A stretch of 40,395 bases of DNA, from NCBI GenBank assembly GCA_030527585.1, contig JAUNAL010000001.1, forward strand, positions 1 through 40,395. Reading direction: 5' to 3'. Source of the DNA: Candidatus Saccharimonadota bacterium (GTDB lineage Bacteria > Patescibacteriota > Saccharimonadia > Saccharimonadales > Saccharimonadaceae). Of this stretch, positions 38,123 through 40,395 are shown in pieces (the first letter of the stretch is position 1; each line of letters starts with the position of its first letter). Under the pieces are notes generated by a model. The model saw only the letters and a program-made list of their open reading frames with translations, searched no databases and was not told where the DNA came from. The position numbers and the translations under genes are program-made.

Positions 38123-38941
38123 CTAAAAGTTCTCCAGGAATTGCTCCCAGATGTCACCAGGCGTAATCAGGTCTAATCCGCGCAGAATGTCGACGATCGT
38201 CTCGAAGCTTCTTCGCCCGAGATTCTGAAGCGCAACCCCGGCGGTCTCGCCTCCCATCTCAATCTCCACCTTTCTTCTAATTTCGCGCCCCACTTCTTCT
38301 TGCTTCTCGATTTCTTCCGTCCAAACAGACTCACATTTTATGATTTTAAGTCTAGATGGATGGCGCAATTTACGAAGCGCTTTTTCCTCAACATGGCGAA
38401 CACGCTCACGTGTCAGGTTGAGTTCCTTCCCGACCTCCTCTAAAGTCATTGGCCTGCTTGTCGTTGCCCCAAACCTCATATGAACAATCTCGTGTTCTCT
38501 TGATGTCAAGGCCCTTCCCATCGCTATCTCAATATTTGCGTCAAGATACTTTGGAAATTCGACAACATACCGTTCTTTGATCAGGCGCTCGTACAAGCAT
38601 TCCGCCCAGGTCGGTCTACAAAGCGGAGATGTTCGGTAGACGTTCAGCATTCCAGCCAACGCAGGGCTAAGAGAGACCTGTAGCCCATTCCGGCATTCTG
38701 CGCTGTAAAAATCACGCTCCAGTTTTCTTGCATAGGTTTTGAAACCATCAACTCCTAGTTCAAGCATCTTTTTGTGACGCTTCATATATTCAAGTGAACC
38801 CTCAAAATTCCGCTCTATGCTCTGTTTCCGGCTACCAATCATCTCGGTGATTTTTTTGATATCCATTTCCGGATCCATCATCATTAGTACTATTTCTCGT
38901 GACGGGAGCTTCCGCTCTTTCCGAGCCAGCCCAATAAACAT
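38123..38941 (-). CDS. Sigma-70 region-4-type regulator with a helix-hairpin-helix-like tail
   Basis: 272 aa. The centre (about 145-205) is a sigma region 4: [14 protein letters not shown], then [20 protein letters not shown] and KALRKLR, which in housekeeping sigma factors binds the -35 box. Region 2 (-10 binding) is not recognised in the first 130 residues, so this is not a complete sigma factor. The C terminus ([21 protein letters not shown]) resembles the DNA-binding helix-hairpin-helix of the RNA polymerase alpha C-terminal domain. It could be a regulator using two polymerase-derived DNA-binding parts. The N terminus is uncertain: a longer frame upstream (start 39047) joins by a one-base shift. 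It is divergent from the gene at 39259. Confidence 0.7.
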   Translation of the reverse strand: MFIGLARKERKLPSREIVLMMMDPEMDIKKITEMIGSRKQSIERNFEGSLEYMKRHKKMLELGVDGFKTYARKLERDFYSAECRNGLQVSLSPALAGMLNVYRTSPLCRPTWAECLYERLIKERYVVEFPKYLDANIEIAMGRALTSREHEIVHMRFGATTSRPMTLEEVGKELNLTRERVRHVEEKALRKLRHPSRLKIIKCESVWTEEIEKQEEVGREIRRKVEIEMGGETAGVALQNLGRRSFETIVDILRGLDLITPGDIWEQFLENF

Positions 38942-39047
38942 TTTCCTCAACGATCTCGTATAGCTCGGCAGGATATGTATTTCCTTCTTTGGTTTCGCGA
39001 CCTAGAATTTTGTCACACAGTCTTTCTTCCAAACTAAATTCTCTCAT
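38832..39047 (-). CDS. Upstream overlapping frame, probable broken N-terminus of the sigma-like regulator
   Basis: 71 aa from an ATG with a strong GGAGGT 7 nt upstream. The first 35 residues ([18 protein letters not shown] through [11 protein letters not shown]) look natural. The last 30 (after about 38945) look out of frame, while the sigma-like frame carries the natural sequence there. Removing one A from the AAAA at about 38941-38944 would fuse the two into one protein of about 307 aa. Translational coupling of two real genes is the alternative. Confidence 0.5.
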   Translation of the reverse strand: MREFSLEERLCDKILGRETKEGNTYPAELYEIVEENVYWAGSERAEAPVTRNSTNDDGSGNGYQKNHRDDW

Positions 39048-39174
39048 TGCGTTAACCTCCAATAGAATAATAGTTGACACTTTCTAGGCCTGCTTAAAAT
39101 CATCCCTATCTGTAACTAACCTTTTAAAATGCCTATAATTGATATACAACATTTTAATTATAGCACAATTCTTC

Positions 39175-39227
39175 TTGACTTTTCATCGAGTTTGTGCTAT
39201 AATGTAAAACGTAGCTCGACCGAGCTA
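39175..39227 (+). promoter_or_regulatory. Promoter and 5' hairpin of the 124-aa unknown gene
   Basis: TTGACT (39175-39180), 17 bases, TATAAT (39198-39203). An inverted repeat TAGCTCG-AC-CGAGCTA (39212-39227) lies at the expected transcript start. It could be an operator or a 5' stabilising hairpin. A divergent box, also in the context TTGTGCTATAAT, lies on the minus strand at 39158-39163. Confidence 0.75.
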
Positions 39228-39258
39228 AGTATTTTAATCGTATCAAGGGGGGATACAG

Positions 39259-39633
39259 ATGGTTGAAAAAAGAGAGATTGCTTTCTTCGAAAATGTTTCC
39301 TTTGAAAGGGTCACAAAGCATGAGAATCGAATTTGGTTCAACACTGGAGTAGTCACAATTTCTAGAAAAAGAACCTACAATTTTCAGGGGACAGGATCGA
39401 TTTTAGACCGTCCAGAAATTGGACCTTTGAACATGCACGAAGCGCTCACTATGCTTCAGACGGAGCTGTTCGAGGCCAGTAAAGGTGTGGTATTGCTATC
39501 TGCCGATGAATTCGAATCTGGTATCGTACGGATTCTGACAAACCCGACAGTTCCGACTGGACAGTCGGCAGAGTTTTGGCTCAATCGAGCCACTGAAATT
39601 ACTATGGAGATCTTGAAGAGTTATGCAATCTAA
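39259..39633 (+). CDS. Protein of unknown function (124 aa)
   Basis: Not recognised. 124 aa, no signal peptide or membrane segment. It begins MVEKREIAFFENVSFERV; the middle has beta-like stretches (IWFNTGVVTISRKRTYNF) and the end is helical (AEFWLNRATEITMEILKSY). AGGGGGG is 7 nt before the ATG. It has a strong promoter with a 5' hairpin and a terminator after it, so it is a monocistronic gene. Its divergence from the sigma-like regulator suggests a regulator-target relation, which is only inference. Confidence 0.75.
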   Translation: MVEKREIAFFENVSFERVTKHENRIWFNTGVVTISRKRTYNFQGTGSILDRPEIGPLNMHEALTMLQTELFEASKGVVLLSADEFESGIVRILTNPTVPTGQSAEFWLNRATEITMEILKSYAI

Positions 39634-39636
39634 TTG

Positions 39637-39670
39637 AAGGCTCTGCGCTTGCGGGGCCTTTTTCCTTTTT
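39637..39670 (+). terminator. Terminator after the 124-aa gene
   Basis: A 10-bp stem, AAGGCTCTGC with GCGGGGCCTT (two G-U pairs), around GCTT, followed by TTTTTCCTTTTTT. Confidence 0.85.
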
Positions 39671-39705
39671 TATTGTGATATAATAAGAGCAATTAGGGAG
39701 GCTAT

Positions 39706-40395
39706 ATGGATAATGATAGAATGCGAATCGACCAACAAGGGCAACAAGGGGCTAAATGGCAAGGTTTAGCCGATATCCCTTTTCAAGGCGAATCTGTCGC
39801 GGCCGACGCCGAGAAAGTCTCATCAAATATTCCATATTCCGAATTGAAACCAAACAAAAATGACGCTTTTCTGAATATCTCATCCGTCCCCTTGAGCGAG
39901 TTCAACGATATCTATACCGAATCAGAGCTCAAGGCCGACAGAATATACGTCGAAAATACAAGAAGGAAATTTGGTGAAAAAGGGAGCGAACAAGAACGGA
40001 AGCGTTTGGATAAAGTCTTCGAAGAGATCTTCGTATCAGGAGTCCGCGAGGGCGGATGGTTAGGCGACTGGGACCAGGATAGAGAACGAGGCGGAGTGGT
40101 TAAATATTTTGATGTTGACGCACGGGCGGGGACTGAATTCGAAGATTATCGTCATAGGGTCGATGCCTTTTCTACACTCTATTTTAAAGAACCTGTCGGC
40201 GACGAATACGAGGGAATACTCTTAGACCGAGCGATTTTAGGGTTCGATGCGACAATCGGCTCTTTCCCATATAGCATTCAAGATAAATTCTTCCGAAGTT
40301 ATAATGACGACAAAGAGCTGCCATTTGGATTCTCGTCAATCAAATATTATTGCGATAATGAAACGCACGGCAAAACAGATCTTGTTCCACGTTAT
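39706..40395 (+). CDS. Protein of unknown function, cut by the window end
   Basis: 230 codons are visible and the frame is open at the window edge. It begins MDNDRMRIDQQGQQGAKWQG and has no signal peptide. It is acidic, with alternating charged stretches (EQERKRLDKVFEEIFVSG, then WLGDWDQDRERGG) and aromatic blocks (FSTLYFKEPVGDEYEG). No family recognised. The ribosome site AGGGAGG is 4 nt before the ATG and TATAAT lies at 39679-39684. Confidence 0.7.
   Translation, partial: MDNDRMRIDQQGQQGAKWQGLADIPFQGESVAADAEKVSSNIPYSELKPNKNDAFLNISSVPLSEFNDIYTESELKADRIYVENTRRKFGEKGSEQERKRLDKVFEEIFVSGVREGGWLGDWDQDRERGGVVKYFDVDARAGTEFEDYRHRVDAFSTLYFKEPVGDEYEGILLDRAILGFDATIGSFPYSIQDKFFRSYNDDKELPFGFSSIKYYCDNETHGKTDLVPRY

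Noticed and set aside
1-40395. UGA recoding (as in Gracilibacteria or Absconditabacteria)
   Set aside because: TGA ends dnaN, the PAP2 gene and the P-type ATPase at the expected places, and no gene needs TGA read as an amino acid.
39706-40395. Assigning a function to the last, partial gene
   Set aside because: No motif could be recognised in the visible 230 codons, and the C-terminal part is missing.

Overview
The window is a chromosomal replication-origin region of a small-genome bacterium, most likely a Patescibacteria/CPR member. Candidatus Saccharibacteria (TM7) fits best. The reasons are a long-tailed L34 beginning [14 protein letters not shown], a compact origin locus (jag-yidC-rnpA-rpmH / dnaA-oriC-dnaN-recF), many -10 boxes lying exactly 6 nt from the start codon (leaderless mRNAs), a Gram-positive-type wall (LCP protein, MurE-like ligase, FemAB-type transferase, LAPKTG-anchored surface protein), and several large proteins of no recognisable family. 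TGA is used as an ordinary stop (dnaN, PAP2, P-type ATPase), so the glycine recoding of Gracilibacteria/Absconditabacteria does not apply. The taxon is an inference without a database search.

Layout. 1-0.75 kb: the end of an LCP-family wall gene, then a 103-bp structured repeat. 0.75-2.9 kb (minus): jag, yidC, rnpA, rpmH. 2.9-6.8 kb (plus): dnaA, putative oriC, dnaN, recF. 6.8-9.0 kb (minus): a 730-aa single-pass membrane protein. 9.0-13.6 kb (plus): an RNA uridine methyltransferase split by a possible -1 frameshift, tRNA-Ser(GGA), a MacB/FtsX-type ABC pair and a MurE-like ligase. 13.6-16.2 kb (minus): a truncated Mur-ligase-like P-loop protein, tRNA-Ser(CGA) and a 569-aa unknown. 16.4 kb: tRNA-Arg(GCG). 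16.5-25.8 kb: a foreign-looking island with a decayed serine recombinase, a tyrosine recombinase and a complete type I restriction-modification operon (hsdR-hsdM-hsdS), plus a second, promoterless hsdS in opposite orientation. 25.9-29.9 kb: a small unknown, PAP2 phosphatase, HIT protein, valS and the second copy of the 103-bp repeat. 30.0-31.8 kb (minus): a transposase-like fragment, a third structured element and two paralogous membrane proteins. 31.9-36.4 kb (plus): FemAB-like transferase, cation P-type ATPase and a cell-wall-anchored surface protein behind a poly-G promoter. 36.4-39.0 kb (minus): tsaD, rlmH, tRNA-Gln and a sigma-region-4 regulator. 39.2 kb to the end (plus): two unknowns, the last cut by the window edge.

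Two independent phase-variation devices stand out. The first is a recombinase-linked invertible hsdS pair with 62-bp perfect inverted repeats, able to swap the specificity of the R-M system. The second is a G12 homopolymer between the -35 and -10 of a sortase-type surface-protein gene, the same arrangement as the meningococcal porA promoter. Both would diversify a population: one changes DNA methylation and restriction, the other the cell surface.

The most novel item is a 103-bp three-way-junction repeat, present twice. Its two copies differ only by two complete compensatory base-pair changes in one stem. A divergent relative lies nearby at 30.25-30.35 kb. This looks like a structured nucleic-acid family under selection for its shape.
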